This document shows positions 38,172-49,400 of a stretch of DNA of 64,000 bases, piece after piece. Numbering within the stretch: position 1 is the stretch's first letter; each line of letters begins with the position of its first letter. The notes under the pieces were generated by a model. That model was not told where the DNA came from. It saw only the letters and a list, made by a program, of their open reading frames with translations, and did no database searches. The position numbers were made by a program, and so were the translations under genes. Source of the stretch: Polytrichum commune (lineage: Eukaryota; Streptophyta; Polytrichopsida; Polytrichales; Polytrichaceae); the NCBI GenBank assembly GCA_950295325.1, contig OX485806.1, positions 47,115,169 through 47,179,168 on the forward strand, written 5' to 3'.

Positions 38172-39120
38172 CAAAATTTGGAGTATGCCCTCCACTGAAG
38201 CCCCAATATCGGCGCCACTATCTTTCGAGGTCCCGTCCCCTGTCGGCGTTATTGGAGTGCTCCTCGAATCGCCGAGGTTTACCTGTGCCATTCCTCTCCC
38301 GCGTCCACGCCCTTGCCTTGACGTTTGTTGTGTTCTGCCCGCCTTGCTTCGCAGAAATCTTGAAGCAGGGGTCACATTATCTTGAACCACAGTTTCAGTG
38401 CCTGGGTCTCTTCCTTCAGCTCTTTCGGGGCCTCCCACCAAATTTGATTTGAGATCTTCTTTTGCCGCTTTCCTCTTGGACGCCTTCATTTTTTCTCTTA
38501 CTTGATTCGTTGGCTGTCCCGACACCGGTTCTCGCTCATCTAACGCCTTCTCAATTTGTTGTGCTGCCTCCTCGTTGTCTTCTTCGTAGATATTTCCACT
38601 ATCTCCACTCCCCCCATCCCCCTATATTTAACAACGTCCCAATGTTTATAACAATGATAACAAACCGGAATATTTAAAAGAAAGTAATTTCACTGTTGAA
38701 TATGTTCTACCATTTTCATTATGTGCTCAAACAATTGAATATATGGAGAACTCGAAGAATACGTACGACACTGGTAGAGTTCGTCTCTTCGCGTGAATCC
38801 TCTTGGATGCTGTCATTTCCCAACTCCTCCACTTCTGCCATTGTCTTCGCTTTACTTCCGTCCGCCTCTTCTACAATTGGTGATAAATGAAAAGGCCGAA
38901 TTTCACAGTCTAGCCTCCACGAAGGTTTCCGCAGGTCCTTTATGCTTTCGCTCAAATCCTGGGGCGTCCCACGGCCCTCGATTGGCACCTTCCTTGCCTG
39001 TGTCTTCTGTGTCCTCACTGTCTTTCTCTTCTTATCACTGTAATGTGTAGACGTTCGCCTCCTCTTCTTTTTCTTAGATGGTTCCGCTGTCGGAGGTTGT
39101 GAATTGCCTATTTCTTTCAT
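38172..39120 (-). CDS. Divergent accessory gene of the MULE locus, spliced
   Basis: Exon 1 (38767-39120) starts MKEIGNSQPPTAEPSKKKKR and ends phase 0 before GTACGT. A 145-bp intron ends TATAG, and exon 2 (38172-38621) continues in frame with GDGGSGDSGNIYEEDNEEAA and a long Ser/Gly/Arg-rich part (RQGRGRGRG). It ends at a second donor, GTAAGG, so more exons may lie to the left among the repeats. The product of about 268 residues is highly charged, with a KKKKRRR basic cluster suggesting nuclear entry, then an acidic stretch, and looks largely disordered. I recognise no domain. It is transcribed away from the transposase across a 318-bp gap, so it is probably an element-encoded accessory protein; a small host gene is the alternative. 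Confidence 0.5.
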
Positions 39121-39438
39121 GTATTCAACCCTCCCGCAATTCAGACCTACTCGCTCTATTTCCTTTCCACAACCTCACCACATCAAACTCACACATTGGA
39201 AAGAAAGTGAGCAATCCCATTCCTCTCAGTATATAATTGCAATACCTCCCGATGGGAGGCGCGCTTCACTATCTGACAACCGTCTTCATAATTAGGGGTA
39301 TCATTTTTCAGGATGCCTGACAATTTTGTCTCTTTCTGATAATTATGCTTATTTGTTTATAACTTCATCGTTATCACCATTCTCCTTCTTTATGGATTTT
39401 TTCATCTTTGTTCCTTTACGTTTACGTTCTCTGCCTTC
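39121..39438. promoter_or_regulatory. Bidirectional promoter gap
   Basis: 318 bp between the divergent accessory gene and the transposase start. It holds a TATATAAT sequence near 39228, correctly oriented and about 200 bp before the transposase ATG. No matching TATA box stands out for the minus gene. Position suggests a shared promoter; this is inference. Confidence 0.4.
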
Positions 39439-41523
39439 ATGGCTTCCACCTCAATTATTCCTCCCGTCTCTGAGATGGCCGAACTTCGTTCCCATGGCAT
39501 CGGGGTCCCTATTCTATTCCCTATTGATGCAAAAGGTATTGCTGTTGTCTCATGCCTTCATCTTAGCATTAGGTTCTCTTTGAAAGCTAGTACAATATGG
39601 GTAGAACGTGAGATCTTCCATCCTGATATTGGATTGCTTGTTCAAACCTTCCATGAGACCTCCAAGCTAACAGAAAATGGCCATGTAATGTGGGAGCTTG
39701 GCGCGGGAAAATATAGGGTTTATGGCCTTCCAGATTCTCAGATGGGAGTGTCAACAGAAATCCTTGCTCCTCTTCGATCGTCCACTGCTGACTTAAGCAC
39801 CCCGCCGGTAATAAGTGTCAAGACAGAGCCTAGTGTAGACAACGTTATAGACTTGTCTGATTCTTCGAATGATGATGTATCATTGCAGAAGGCTGCTTTC
39901 CATGATTCCTCTCCTTTGTTTCCTTCTCCTTCTCGCTCTGTTCCTTCAACTCCTTCCGTACCGTCTACGTCCAAACCTCCTCAAACTAATGTTCAATGTC
40001 TTCGTCGTCTTGGTTCTACGCCCGGTAGTAAGAATGTCCTCAAGAAAATAGATTACGATAAACTCAAAATCCAAGAGGTTATTCACCTTCCCCCTCGTTT
40101 CGATGGTACCCAGTTATTTGTCCTCCTTGCCGCAGAAGTCTCTTCATCTCAAACCAAAGCCAAGTCGTTGGACGGCATGGACAAGCAATATGATGGCCAT
40201 GTTTGGACGAAGACTCAAACCACCAACATTACAAACGACGTTGGCCTTGCATTTTGTTCCTCTACCTGTGTTGGCCATCTCCAATGCCAAAACCCGAGTT
40301 GTGATTACCTTCAACGCGCCCATCGTACCTCTAAGGTTAACGACACGGAATTTGAGGGTTTCATTAAAGATCCTTTCCCTCTCTCTGGCATTGTGCCATC
40401 CCGATCTACTTTTGTCTACAGGATCTACAAACAGCCTCCCAAATGCATTGCACTATGCGAGGCGAAAATCTTCTACGTCCATGGGAAGGAGTCTTCTCAA
40501 AGAGCCTGCATTCATATCGGTACTCATCAACACCTAGTGAAGGTTGGAGACTGCAGAGACAGTCGGAAGCGCATCAATGCACTTATCGAGGAGCATGTTG
40601 AGCGTACGCCTCAAGCCACTCACAGCAAGATCGTCCTTGAAGCCATCAAGGACATTGTTGGTGAGTTCCTCATTTCTGGCGATAATGACACACAGCGTCT
40701 CCTCTCCTTAAAAGAGCTTGAACCTGTGTTTGAGAGTTGTAGAGAGTTGAATTCCCCAAACCTTCGCTCGAAGGTTACCTCTTTCAAATATTTGCGGAGG
40801 TTCGGTGTTATGGATGGCATCGCAAAGCTCAGAGGCGTTAGCAATTGGGCCTACGTCCAACGGAACCAATTCCCAGGACAAGGTGACGATGCGGACAAGG
40901 TGTTCGTCTTCAAGATGTCGGAGGTTGGTCCTGGAAGTGGAGTGGATTTGGTTCGTCGGATGCAACCGGGTGGGGACCTTGAGAACGCGTGGATGATGTC
41001 CGATCACGTCAAGCGGGTCAAAGGGTGGACCACCATGGCTGCTCATGTCTACGATGGGACTTATCAACGGGTCATGACCATTTCATGTTGTGATTTCCAA
41101 TCGGAGGATAAGGATGTCCAAGTGTTGTTATGGTAGAACCTCAACCACGTTATGGCCCGCCACGGTATCCCACATCCAACCTTTATAGGCTTCATGGCGG
41201 ACAGTGCCCAAGCCAATTGGAACGCTGTTCGCATTGTGTATGGTTCTGGAGATCCCAAAGTTCCAATGGAGGGTCGTGAGCGCACTTGATTTTTCCATTG
41301 GAAACAATCGCTCGAAAAACATACAAAATCGTATATTAAACATGAGTTACAAGACCAACATAGACACCTTTGCCTTCAATATCATAATGCGTCATCCATG
41401 GAAGAGGCTGAGACTAGGTACCTAGCTATCAAGGCTTGGAGGGCGTCATCGAATTGTACAAGTGAGGACGGTCTCAAGCATCTCCAGCTCTGGCTTGCGT
41501 TTTGGCACTTCCGCTACCTTCAA

Positions 41524-42175
41524 TGTCGCAACCCTTGCTAGTTTTCCTTCACTTAGCTTGACCGCTTTTCCCACCTAGCAAGTGCCACGAGCGCTAACCT
41601 GCACATCCCACGCACATGCATGGTTAGTTCCCAAAACCGCGGACCTTCAAGCTCATGGCTAGGTCACTAAACCCTCCTACGCATGCATTCGGGACCCTCC
41701 CCTTAGTAGGTAGCCAATGGCTAAGGTGGACTTCCATCCATGGAAGTCCACTCTCGAGTTGATCATCGTGTTGCCAAAACAACACTACAACTACCCGGAG
41801 CACATTGCCAAGTATGCTCCGGGGGGGTCGGTCGGCTAAGCCGCCTCACCCATATAAGCCTCTAGGACTTTGGGCGGGGCTTTGTCCCGGGACAGCGCCC
41901 CACTCAAATGGCCATATCTCCTAGCTAGCACCTCCGATTGAGGTGTTCCTTAGCATTCTAGAATTCCACCGCCATAAGCTACTCATAACTTATGGCCTTA
42001 CCCTCATGACTCTTAGTCCCCGTGAGTGAGAGGCATTCTCAACGCCCGGGGCCCTCACCCACACCAAGAATACTTGGGCCCTCTCACCAATGGCGCCACA
42101 AGTCCCGGGTGTTACTCCGGGGTCCCCCTTGTGCCCATGGTGTTGCGGGCACTCCTCATGGAGAGGTGCGCGACA
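41524..42175 (-). repeat. LTR, family A (3' LTR, short form)
   Basis: 652 bp, close to 45784-46709 at both ends but shorter than its partner. Its left end adjoins the target duplication TTCAA. Confidence 0.88.
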
Positions 42176-42703
42176 CCACCTCACCCATATAAGCCTCTAG
42201 GACTTTATGCGGGGCCCCTATCCCACCGTCAACCAACCTCTTGTCTCTCTACCAAGAGTTGGGGCCAAGTGGACATTTTCCTTTAGCTGTTGGGCCTAGG
42301 ACCCCCCCAGCAGCTTCATACCATCATAACTTCCTTGTATGATGTCTGATCATAACAACCAACCAGTTCATCTTCATCTACGCTTCACGTAGATGCCGAT
42401 GGACTCCTCACATGTCCCATTTGGGCCAGTCTTGAGGAAGTTATGCCTGTTTGAACCTTGGCAGTCCTGGGAATCACTCCCAGGCACTGTTGTACCACAC
42501 CATGAGCTATGCATAGCTCATGGCCTTACCCTCATGCCTCCTAGTCTCCGTGGGTGGGAGGTGTTCCCAATGCCCGGGGCCCTCACCCACACTAGGATCA
42601 CTTGGGCCTTCTCACCAACGGTGCCACAAGTCCCGGGTGTCACTCCGGGGTCCCCCTTGTGCCCATGGTGTTTCGGGCACTCCTCATGGAGAGGTGCGCG
42701 ACG
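42176..42703 (-). repeat. Family B LTR remnant inside the composite element
   Basis: Aligns to the family B LTR from CCACCTCACCCATATAAG to the GTGCGCGAC end, incomplete in the middle. It lies between the composite's 3' untranslated region and its terminal family A LTR, so two LTR families are joined in tandem. Confidence 0.8.
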
Positions 42704-43136
42704 CTCAACCCCACCAAACGGAGTCGATGCCCTCATCGACTATACTCATAGTCGGCACACGAATTCTCAAGTTGCCATCCTCTATGGTGCGGCATTGTGT
42801 TTACCTTAGGGCGCGACCCCCACAATGCATCTTCAAATTTGGCATAGTCCCAAAGGTGTCGTTACTAGGAGGTCCGTTAGCGACCTTGGAAACTCCTCCA
42901 AGGACCTAACCTACACTAGACCCACCTACTTTGAGACTCACTTGGGTTGCCCCTCCTTTGGGGCATCCCCCGTTAGGCTTCACTACTCTAACATGACACA
43001 TCTAGGCGAGACCTCAACGCTTCCACTAAGTTGTCTCGGTTGCAACTCCGAGATGGCTTTCCATTGTTAAGCCACGCCTCGATCGCACGGGGGTGATGCC
43101 AAGTCCCGCCCGACTCGGTTCTCACTTTTATCTTTC

Positions 43137-45783
43137 CGAGAGCCTACTTCTGTGAACCAGATTCTCAACTTGGTTTCAGGTCTTAAATGGTGGTGTACTT
43201 TGGATGCTCTCAATTCCGAGAGCCTATTTGTGTGAACCACATTCTCAACTTGGATTCTGGTCTTGAATGGTTGTGTGTTTTGGATGCTCTCAATTCTGAG
43301 AGCCTACTTGTGTGAACCAGATTCTCAACTTGGATTCAGGTCTTCAATTTTGTGTTTTTTGGATTATTCTCACTTTCGAGACCCTACATGTGTGAACCAA
43401 ATCCTAAACTTTGATTCAAGTCTTGTATGGTTGTGTGCTTTGGATGCTCTTAATTCCGAGAGCCTACATGTCTGAACCTGATTCTCAACTTGGATTCAGG
43501 TCTTCAAGGGTTGTGTGTTTTGCATGATCTCAATTCCGAGAGCGTATTTGTATGAACCACATTCTCAACTTGGATTCGGGTCTTGAATGGTTGTGTGTTC
43601 TGGATGCTCTCAATTTTGAGAGCCTACATGTGTGAACCTGATTCTCAACCTGGATTATGGTCTTGAATGGTTGTGTGTTTTGGATGCTCTCAATACCGAG
43701 AGCCTACATGTGTGAACTTGATTCTCAACTTTGATTCAGGTCTTGAATGGTTGTGTGTTTTGGATGCTCTCAATTCCGAGAGCCTACTTGTGTGAACTTG
43801 ATTCTCAACTCGGATTTAGGTCTTGTGTGGTTGGTTGTTTAGGATGATCTCAATTCCGAGAGCCTACATGTGTGAACCAGATTCTCAACTCGGATTTAGG
43901 TCGTGTACGGTTGGTTGTTTAGGATGATCTCAATTCCGAGAACCTATTTGTGTGAACCACATTCTCAACGTGGATTCTGGTCTTGAATGGTTGTGTGTTT
44001 TGGATGCTCTCAATTCGGAGAGCCTACATGTGTGAACCAGGTTCTCAACTCGGATTTAGGTTGTGTATGGTTGGTTGTTTAGAATGATCTCAATTCCGAG
44101 AGCCTATTTGTGTGAACCACATTCTCAACTTGGATTTTGGTCTTGAATGGTTGTGTGTTTTGGATGCTCTCAATTCGGAGAGCCTACATGTGTAAACCTA
44201 CTTTTCAACTTGGATTTTGGTCTTGAATGGTTGTGTGTTTTGGATGCTCTGAATTCCGAGAGCCTACATGTGTGAACCAGATTCTCAACTCGGATTTAGG
44301 CCTTGTATGGTTGGTTGTTTAGGATGATCTCAATTCCGAGAGCCTATTTGTGTGAACCACATTCTCAACTTGGATTCTGGTCTTGAATGGTTGTGTGTTA
44401 TGGATGCTCTCAATTCCGAGAGCCTACATGTGTAAACCAGATTTTTCAACTTGGATTCAGGTCTTGAATGGTTGTGTGTTTTGGATGCTCTCAATTCCGA
44501 GAGCCTACATGTGTGAACCACATTCTCGACTTGGATTCAAGTCTTGAATGGTTGTGTGTTTCGGATGCTCTCAATTTCGAGAGCCTACATGTCTGAACCA
44601 CATTGTCAACTTGGATTCAGGTCTTGAATAGTTGTGTGTTTTAGATGCTCTCAATTCCGAGAGCCTATTTGTCTGATCCAGATTCTCAACTTGTATTCTG
44701 GTCTTGAGTGGTTGTTTGTTTTGGATGCTCTGAACTTCGAGAGCCTACATGTCTGAACCACATTGTCAACTTGGATTCAGGTCTTGAATAGTTGTGTGTT
44801 TTAGATGCTCTCAATTCCGAGAGCCTATTTGTCTGATCCAGATTCTCAACTTGTATTCTGGTCTTGAGTGGTTGTTTGTTTTGGATGCTCTGAACTTCGA
44901 GAGCCTACATGTGTGAACCAGATTCTCGACTTGGATTCAGGTCTTCAATGGTTGTGTGTTTCGGATGCTCCCAATTTCGAGAGCCTACATGTCTGAACCA
45001 CATTCTCAACTTGGATTTAGGTCTTGAATGGTTGTGTGTTTCGGATGCTCCCAATTTCGAGAGCCTACATGTCTGAACCACATTCTCAACTTGGATTTAG
45101 GTCTTGAATGGTTGTGTGTTTTGGATGCTTTCAATTCCGAGAGCCTACATGTGTGAACCACATTCTCAATTTGGATTCTGGTCTTGTATGGTTGGTTGTT
45201 TAGGATGATCTCAATTCTGAGAGCCTACATGTGTGAACCACATTCTCAATTTGGATTCTGGTCTTGTATGGTTGGTTGTTTAGGATGATCTCAATTCCGA
45301 GAGCCTATTTGTGTGAACCACATTCTCAACTTGGATTCTGGTCTTGTATGGTTGGTTGTTTAGGATGATCTCAATTCCGAGAGCCTATTTGTGTGAACCA
45401 CATTCTCAACTTGGATTCTGGTCTTGAATGGTTGTGTGTTTTGGATGCTCTCAATTCCGAGAGCCTACTTGTGGGAACCAGATTCTCCACTTGGATTCAG
45501 GTCTTCAATTTTGTGTTTCTTTGGATGTTCTCACTTTCGAGAGCCTACATGTGTGAACGAAATCCTAAACTTTGATTCAAGTCTTGTATGGTTGTGTGCT
45601 TTGAATGCTCTTAATTCCAAGAGCCTACATGTCTGAATTTGATTGTCAACTTGGATTCAGGTCTTGAAGGGCTGTGTGTTTTGCATGATCTCAATTCCGA
45701 GAGGCTATTTGTGTGAACCACATTCTCAACACCGATTTTGGTTTTGAATGGTTGTGTGCTTTGGATGCTCTCAATTCCGAGAG
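43137..45783 (-). repeat. 80-bp tandem satellite, array 2
   Basis: About 33 units of the same 80-bp repeat as array 1, reverse orientation on the plus strand (CGAGAGCCTACATGTGTGAA). Period 80 is exact through most of it. A two-unit block recurs with a 160-bp offset (near 44600 and 44760), so homogenisation goes by small groups. The left junction is a microhomology: the 3' untranslated region has CTTTCGAGACATGG where the array has CTTTCCGAGAGCCTAC. The right end meets the family A LTR at 45784. Confidence 0.93.
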
Positions 45784-46709
45784 TGTCGCAACCCTTGCTA
45801 GTTTTCCTTCACTTAGCTTGACCGCCTTTCCCACCTAGCAAGTGCCACGAGCGCTAACCTGCACATCCCACGCACATGCATGGTTAGCTCCCAAAACCGC
45901 GGACCTTCAAGCTCATGGCTAGGTCACCAAACCCTCCTACGCATGCATTCGGGACCCTCCCCTTAGTAGGTAGCCAATGGCTAAGGTGGACTTCCATCCA
46001 TGGAAGTCCACTCTTGAGTTGATCATCGTGTTGCCAAAACAACACTACAACTACCCGGAGCACATTGCCAAGTATGCTCCGGGGGGTCGGTCGGCTAAGC
46101 CGCCTCACCCATATAAGCCTCTAGGACTTTGGGCGGGGCCCCTACCCCACCATCAAGTATCCTTTTGTCTCTCTACAAGGGTTGGGGCCAAGTGGACATT
46201 TTCCCTTAGCCGCTGGGGCTAGAACCCCCCCCCAGCAGCTTCAGACCACAATAACTTCTACATATGATGTCTGATGCTCTCAAGCGACCACTTTATCGTC
46301 ACCTACTCTTTGCGTAGATGCCGATGGACCCCTCACTTGCCTCATTCGGGCAAGTATTGAGGAAGTTATGGCTCTTCAAACCTTGGCAGTCCCGGGCACC
46401 ACTCCCAGGTCACTGCTGTCCCGGGACAGCGCCCCACTCAAATGGCCATATCTCCTAGCTAGCACCTCCGATTGAGGTGTTCCTTAGCATTCTAGAATTC
46501 CACCGCCATAAGCTCCTCAAAACTTATGGCCTTACCCTCATGACTCTTAGTCCCCGTGGGTGAGAGGCGTTCTCAACGCCCGGGGCCCTCACCCACACCA
46601 AGAATACTTGGGCCCTCTCACCAATGGCGCCACAAGTCCCGGGTGTCACTCCGGGGTCCCCCTTGTGCCCATGGTGTTGCGGGCACTCCTCATGGAGAGG
46701 TGCGCGACA
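45784..46709 (-). repeat. LTR, family A (5' LTR)
   Basis: 926 bp. It shares outer ends, the GCTGTCCCGGGACAGC palindrome and the TCCATCCATGGA hairpin with family B. Its U5-side 350 bp (CACTTAGCTTGACCGC, CACGCACATGCATGG) is different. Confidence 0.9.
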
Positions 46710-48365
46710 TTCAATGGGGTGGTTTCATGGAACTGGTACATCTTCCTTATGTTTCCTTGTTGTTTTTTCCTGCATGCAGTTCCCTCTCTGTGTACTCCCT
46801 CTAATTCTTGATTTGTCCAATCAGGAAAAAGTTTGACCCAAGACCAGTTGGCCGAGATGCCGTCGTGCAATCTTGCGGAGTCCGTCCACAACAAGTGGCT
46901 TCAAGCCTCCAGCAACAAGGGTGGAGATCTATATGTGGCTACGGTGGACGACTACATTCGGGCATTCTTACAAGTTGTTGCATACTACCAGTTCCTTAAA
47001 GGTGGAATTGGCGGAGATGGTCCAAGCAAAGAATAACTAAAGCTCAGGGGTGCTCAACGTCGAGCTCAGCGTACTGGCGACCCCACAGTGTTGCAGAAGG
47101 TCTTGCTTGACATGCCCGGTGGGGAAGAGTTTTGCACTCGCGATCCACACCTTGAGGGCGCCGAGGTGTTTGGATCGCAGAAGCGAAGACCGAGCACTCC
47201 AATTGGTGATGATGGCGAGACCCACCGCCCCGATACAGTGAACTTCTCTCGCCCTCGCCCCGGTAAGCGAGTCACTCGATCTCAACCATAAACACTACCT
47301 ACTATCATTGAGAAGTCTTCCCCCTCTGTACAAGAGGTTCAAGTGCCTTCACCTGCAGGACTTGGTTTCCATCGTGTCACCGCCGTGCAAGAAACCAAAG
47401 TAGATGTCTCTCTTTGGCATATTGCCCGCATACCCTATACCTCTGGGAAGTCTTGTTGGGCTAATCATGCGGGCACGAAAAAGAAGTGCACCGCAAGAAT
47501 CGCCACCAATAATAAGAGCGTCCCTGCGCTGACCTACACCGGTATGTGGCATCATTACAAACTCCAATCTATGAAACGCACGGACTTCGTCTTTTGCCCA
47601 GACGACATCGAGCGTTGCGTAAAGGGCCCTCGTCGGAAATGGGTCATGCCGTTCTCTGCTGATGACCAGAAGCCTCCTATTCCCCCAATCTGGCCCGTGA
47701 AGATTGGTACCAACTTCACCTGCTCGGAGATCTTCGCCCTTGAGAACGCAGGTTTTCAACTCCCACCAAAGGAGCGCATCACACCGACTCGACTCTTCAC
47801 CAACTCTGCTCCCCCACTGGATATGTCTCGAATCCGTGTTCCAGAACACCCGGACTTCATCCCTCCTAGAAGATTGTCCAAGCTTGTTTGAAGATCCAGC
47901 AGCGCACCTTCGGCAAAGCAGAGGCAGATGGTTGCCTCTGCTGAAGCTATGCATGGTACTGTTCTGAAGTTAACTATGATCCCTCAACCGGGATTTGGTT
48001 GCATTATCACACTGCAGTCCAAATCAGAACCGCAACCACCCATCTACCAAGTGACAGTGAGTTCTCTTCCAGAGTGCAACTGCGCCTACTTCTTGGATAT
48101 GATTTCCAAGTTCGGCCGCAAACGAAATTCTTATATGAATTGTAAGCACCTGTATTACATCTTCATCAAGGTTTCTAATTTGGATGCGGAAGTAAATTTG
48201 TTCATACACGCCCCGACATTTAGTTTCAATGAGGTCAAACTCATCCTAAAGGGAGGCCTCTTGACACATTCTACTTCATAGAATTCCTCTCAGCCTAGCA
48301 CTACATTAGGCTATGATACATGTGTCCATTTTTGGACCTATTGTGAAGCAATAATTGATTGATGT

Positions 48366-48371
48366 AATAAA
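48366..48371 (+). terminator. Poly(A) signal-like AATAAA
   Basis: AATAAA 85 bp after the transposase stop, in an AT-rich stretch. Placement fits a plant polyadenylation signal for the transposase transcript. Confidence 0.4.
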
Positions 48372-48443
48372 GATATATTCTCAAAAAATTATTTTTATTC
48401 CATTCAAAGTATCGTATTACAATGTATCATTTGTCTATCAACT

Positions 48444-48931
48444 CTATTTTCGTTTTGCATACTTCTTGGATGATTCCGAGGGAGGTGGACCCGGTCGAAG
48501 CAAATCCATATAAGAAATTGTCTTATCTCTCATTCGATCCTTCAGCGGACGATGATGCGGCGACATTCCTCTCATCTGTTCGCGAAATGAAAGAGACTTT
48601 GAAGATTCGCCTTCCACCTTCACCTCCTGCTCCGTTTCGTTCGATTTGTCTTCATCCAAATCAACGTCCTTCTTCAGCACATCTTCCTGCCTTTTTTCCT
48701 TTTTTTATATTGTTTTTGCTCCTCTTGCACCCTCCACCTCCATGCTTGTGTAGACTGCGAAAATGGAATCAGCTCGTAGTCATCACTACCTCGATTTCCA
48801 GCAGCAAATTCAAATTCCGGCGATGGATTAAAGGGAATATGAGGATCTCCTAGACTTCTAATTTCCTTCTCCCATCCTATTCCGGCAAACATGTCTCTTT
48901 CATCTCCCATTGTGTGCAAGTGAATATACAA
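48444..48931 (-). CDS. Hypothetical protein convergent with the transposase
   Basis: Minus strand. One frame gives MGDERDMFAGIGWEKEIRSL to about 48674. An overlapping frame gives EDVLKKDVDLDEDKSNETEQ and then a basic tail ending ESSKKYAKRK at 48444. Charged composition and lack of frameshift scars elsewhere suggest one gene with a small intron or a frameshift near 48690. No domain recognised. It resembles the accessory product at 38172 in being acidic, then basic, and hydrophilic. It may be a second accessory ORF of the MULE or the remnant of a neighbouring gene. Confidence 0.35.
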
Positions 48932-49400
48932 TCATGTTGGATATGAGTCCAATTTATAATCTATTCGGCCAAAAACGATAATTGCAGCAGTCCAAGCTAT
49001 AGAGTTGACTCACATATAGGACAAAGAGAAAAGTGATGGGAAAAAAACGAAGCAAGTTGATTATTTTGATTCCATTGTATTTTGATTGACTCGTTCTTCA
49101 ATTATACCAATCTCAAAAAATCCATTTTCATTGATTTTTTCTTGTAATCATCCTTGGTTTTAATATTTCAACCACCTCACGGTTTCCAAACTTATTGAGA
49201 CCATTTCAAATTCAGGGCCTTTTGTTTTTATTTTATGACCTCTATATCCCACGGAAATAGGTCCGATTTTTTTACTATTCTTGGTAGATTTTAGAATATT
49301 CCAGGTATTTTCTTGGCTATTTTTGAAATATCCTTATTTTAGTCTGACAAGTTTGCTATTTTTATTTCCTCTACGCTCATATACAAGTGTCGTCCTGCGT
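48932..49400. other. AT-rich unclassified stretch
   Basis: No ORF, domain or repeat that I recognise. If the MULE locus ends on this side its terminal repeat should lie here, but nothing matches the arrays at 35993-38165. The stretch is cut by the start of the next LTR element at about 49401. Confidence 0.4.

Larger units (their letters stand above)
41524..46709 (-). mobile_element. Satellite-bearing LTR element in the transposase gene, target duplication TTCAA
   Basis: Fossil, 5,186 bp, flanked by TTCAA (41519-41523 and 46710-46714). The host reading frame is continuous across it (RYLQ / WGG), so it entered as one unit. Parts on the element strand: 5' LTR 45784-46709 (family A, 926 bp), 80-bp satellite array 43137-45783, about 430 bp of 3' untranslated region like family B (42704-43136), a family B LTR remnant (42176-42703), and the shorter family A 3' LTR 41524-42175 (652 bp). 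No gag, protease, RT or integrase is present, so it is a non-autonomous composite. The family A start is TGTCGCAACCC on the plus strand, as in family B, but the next 350 bp differ. Confidence 0.88.
39439..48281 (+). pseudogene. MULE-type transposase with SWIM zinc finger, decayed and split by an LTR element
   Basis: The first ORF (39439-41136, 565 codons) has a Ser/Pro-rich linker, a Cys/His zinc-binding region (CSSTCVGHLQCQNPSCDYL ... CIHIGTHQH, residues about 275-370, WRKY/FLYWCH-like), and the start of a DDE core: VYDGTYQRVMTISCCDFQSE (first Asp) and, past a TAG, GFMADSAQANWNAVR (second Asp). The frame runs to ...WHFRYLQ at 41523, where the LTR element enters. It resumes at 46715 with WGGFMEL. 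After a probable intron (acceptor near 46825), frame segments run to a SWIM finger (ECNCAYF ... MNCKHLYY, about 48072-48149) and a final stop at 48279-48281. In-frame stops: TAG 41134, TGA 41287, TAA 47034, TAA 47289, TGA 47889. Four could come from one C-to-T change each (CAG, CAA, CAA, CGA). DNA-cleaving transposases of this kind act in the nucleus. Not functional now. Confidence 0.75.

Noticed and set aside
45784-46709. Family A LTR as an independent solo insertion into the satellite
   Set aside because: Its own flanks do not match, whereas the pair 41524/46709 has a perfect TTCAA duplication and restores the host reading frame.
48282-49400. Terminal inverted repeat of the MULE-like locus
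   Set aside because: I compared this stretch with 35500-38170 by eye and found no convincing inverted match. The ends may be lost or lie outside.
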